DNA of 64,000 bases, from NCBI RefSeq assembly GCF_019393635.1, contig NC_057861.1:81413327-81477326 (forward strand), given 5' to 3'. Shown here in pieces: positions 62,085 through 64,000 of this stretch. This DNA is from Dromiciops gliroides (taxonomy: Eukaryota > Chordata > Mammalia > Microbiotheria > Microbiotheriidae). The position numbers and the translations under genes were made by a program. The notes beneath the pieces were generated by a model. That model was not told the DNA's origin and searched no databases. It saw nothing but the letters and a program-made list of their open reading frames with translations. The stretch's first letter is position 1, and each line of letters starts with the position of its first letter.

Positions 62085-62390
62085 TAGCTAACATAAGTGC
62101 TTTAAGGTTTGCTAAACACTAATATAGCAAAGGTGATGATATATATATATACATATACATAAATATGTGTGTATATATCTATTTGATCTCATTTGATTCT
62201 CACAATAAGGTGGGGGTGGGGAGGCACTATTATGGTACATGTTTTACAGATGAGGAAATCAAGGCTGAGGGATGTTTTGACTTCCTTGGGGTTACACAGC
62301 TATTAAGTGTTTGAATCAGGATTTGAACTCAGGTCTTCTTGACTTCAAGTCTAGCATTTTATCCCCTCACTGTACCACCTAGACTCCTCC
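62085..62390 (-). mobile_element. MIR/Ther-1-type CORE-SINE inside L2
   Basis: 'aataatagctaacataagtg', 'tttgatctcatttgattctc', 'ttttacagatgaggaaatca', 'gttacacagctattaagtgt', head 'gtaccacctagactcctcc'. Short flanking CCTCC repeat on both sides. Contains (TA)n at 62138-62150. Confidence 0.88.
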
Positions 62391-62689
62391 AGAAAGCCGT
62401 ACCGACGGCCCCCTCCCCCCCCAGCCAAATAATTGATTATTCCTCCTCTGCACTTTATCACATTTGCTTGTAGAGTCATTTGACCTAATGCTGTGGTGTA
62501 CATACATGTGTCTCTGTCCCCTACTAAAGTGTCAATTTTATGAGCTCAAGGATGGTCACCTTACATTCTTTTAATATGTGCATTTATAAAGCACCTACTA
62601 CCTCTTCCACCCCAATTCCCCCTTAACCACTAAGCCCATAGGCTAAGTACTGAACATAATAAGGTTTAGGAAGTGGTTGTTGATTGACA

Positions 62690-63089
62690 GGATGATTGGC
62701 TGATAAGGTAATGTTGATCTCTTGCTCTTGCTCGTCCTTCAAGGCTTAGCTTAAATGCCATCTCCTCCAGGAAACCTCTGTTCACCACCCCACCAAGCTT
62801 GGAGCAATGGCTCCCTCTAACCCCAGACCTTGTTCTGTTCAGGGAGGACCCTGTGCTCAGTGTTAAAGAGGAAACAGATGAAAGAGCAGCTTACACACAG
62901 CTGGTGCTTAATAAATACTCAGTGAAGGAGATTGTCATTGCCCTCCTACAACTGACATTTTAGTAGGGGGATTTGGACAAATACACAAGTAGCCTGGTTC
63001 TGCCCTGAACTGCAGAAACCTTCCCATATATCTTATCTTACAACCCTTTCTTCCCCCCCAGACCCTCATTAGATGGTGAGGCCCATGAA
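62690..63089 (+). mobile_element. Second L2-like piece, then unassigned
   Basis: 62720-62800: 'cgtccttcaaggcttagctt', 'aaatgccatctcctccagga aacc'. 62800-63089 unassigned apart from 'ctggtgcttaataaatactc', a MIR 3' end. Confidence 0.6.
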
Positions 63090-63290
63090 GGCAACAATGA
63101 GGAACTGTGGAATCAGGAAATGACAGAGCTAGAAGGGTCTGGTGGGAGCATTTAATCTCTTTCATTTTATAGATGGGGAAACCGAGACCCAGAGAGGTCA
63201 ACTGACTTCCCTAGTAAGCAAGGGCCAAAGCTGGGGTTTGAATCAAGGCTGGTTGGCTCCAAATCTATTCCAATTCCATTGCTGTACCAG
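63090..63290 (-). mobile_element. MIR-related element
   Basis: 'cagagctagaagggtctggt', 'cattttatagatggggaaac', 'tcaactgacttccctagtaa', 'gaatcaaggctggttggctc'. Confidence 0.78.
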
Positions 63291-63780
63291 GTCTCCTCCC
63301 TCCCTGTGCCCTACTCTGAGGAGAGCACAGAACTGGGCACACAGCTATACTTAGGAACTGTAGGTTGAAATAGATTTGTCAAACTGACTTCTTAATCTCT
63401 GTGCTCAGGGAAAGGGGATGTACTTCTGCTCCCTATCCCTTCCCCCCTCCCTTCCCCCACCTCCAACCAGAGCAAGACTTGCTCAGCTGCTGTCCCCAGA
63501 TTGCTCAGTGGGAGGGCTCTGATCTCTCCTTCAGCAGTCTCTCTACTTGGGTTTTTCTCTCCCTCCAACCTGTCCTGCTTGGATGGGTTGGCTTCCAGCC
63601 AGAGCTGACAGGCTTCCCCTAAATGGATGGAGAGAAATGCTAAGCAGTCATTTTGCTGGGACCAGAAGGGAACTAATCATGAACTGACTCATCAGTCCCC
63701 CTTCTGGGGAGGGATGATGAGAGGGAGGAGGGTGGATCAGCAGAAGCACATCACCTGCCTTCACATCAATGAGTCTCTGG
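63291..63780. other. Unassigned sequence
   Basis: Frames at 63401-63869 have no domain. C-rich near 63435-63465. No repeat recognised. Confidence 0.4.
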
Positions 63781-63784
63781 GCAT

Positions 63785-63985
63785 GGGTGGGTATGGGAGA
63801 AGCATCAGAAATAAATGCTGGACTTGGAATCGAGACTCGGGTGTAAAACACATCTCCAAAATTCAGTAGATGGGAGGCTATGTTCTGTAAAAGAAGATAA
63901 TCGCATATGCCCTACCTACCTCACAGGATGAATATAAAGAGTGCCCTGAAGACCTTGAAATTTCAGACTGAGGTCTAGCTATCCT
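63785..63985 (+). mobile_element. MIR-related element
   Basis: 'aaatgctggacttggaatcg', 'ctgtaaaagaagataatcgc', 'ccctacctacctcacaggat'. Diverged. Confidence 0.6.
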
Positions 63986-64000
63986 TCCTCCTGTAGTTTC

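Larger units (their letters stand above)
61560..62640 (+). mobile_element. L2 LINE 3' end, split by a SINE and a MIR
   Basis: 'ctggccatctgacttttaaa', after SINE 'tcattcctcctcatgtccta', 'ttggcatttaaagccctgca', 'ggcctggaatgccttctttc', 'aactcctaaggtgccacctc'. After the MIR 'ccagaaagccgtaccgacgg', 'attattcctcctctgcactt', 'gtcaattttatgagctcaag'. Clear collinear L2. Confidence 0.85.

Overview
Kind of DNA. The window reads as nuclear DNA of a marsupial, intergenic or deep intronic. The evidence is a dense population of short CORE-SINEs (5' GGGGCAGCTAGGTGGCRCAG, promoter B box GTTCAAATCC, core TAGCTGTGTGACCCTGGGCA) of the kind described from marsupials (Mar1/WSINE1 type). They sit with RTE/Bov-B-tailed CORE-SINEs, MIR/Ther-1, L2, CR1/L3, marsupial-type L1 3' ends, hAT DNA transposons and retroviral LTRs. 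Family names come from memory of these families, not from a search. The species cannot be fixed; an Australian marsupial is a reasonable guess.

Genes. I found no convincing protein-coding exon, tRNA, rRNA or CRISPR array. The open frames fall in SINEs (open on both strands), simple repeats, LINE or LTR fragments, or short chance frames. All gene symbols are therefore empty.

Layout. 0-3 kb: a SINE with perfect target duplication, MIR, and a pure 58-copy TTCCC array. 3.4-4.2 kb: an LTR piece with a 118-bp inverted duplication. 5.5-6.3 kb: an AT-rich minisatellite. 6-20 kb: MIR, L2, CR1/L3, L1, SINEs and a hAT element. 21-23 kb: a diverged tandem repeat, then a solo-type LTR inside an L2 and carrying (CT)56. 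24-25 kb and 31.6-32.1 kb: repeat-free, TAAT-rich blocks that look like conserved noncoding DNA. 26.9-27.5 kb: a SINE inside a longer SINE that also grew a microsatellite. 31.06-31.60 kb: three head-to-tail SINEs separated by copies of one target string. 33-41 kb: CR1/L3 copies, one still showing a reverse-transcriptase motif, broken by younger insertions. 41.5-42.5 kb: purine-rich DNA. 45.0-46.9 kb: the longest stretch with no repeat I recognise. 47.1-50.0 kb: one CR1/L3 copy broken by a solo LTR and four SINEs. 50-64 kb: L2, MIR, microsatellites and SINEs.

How it fits together. The dominant process is nested retrotransposition. Insertion order can be read from interrupted hosts and target-site duplications: CR1/L3, L2 and MIR are oldest, LTRs and L1 ends intermediate, short CORE-SINEs youngest. 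Several microsatellites lie between a SINE and its target duplication, so they grew from the SINE tail. Possible function is limited to a few repeat-free blocks with clustered transcription-factor-like motifs; these need cross-species alignment to test.
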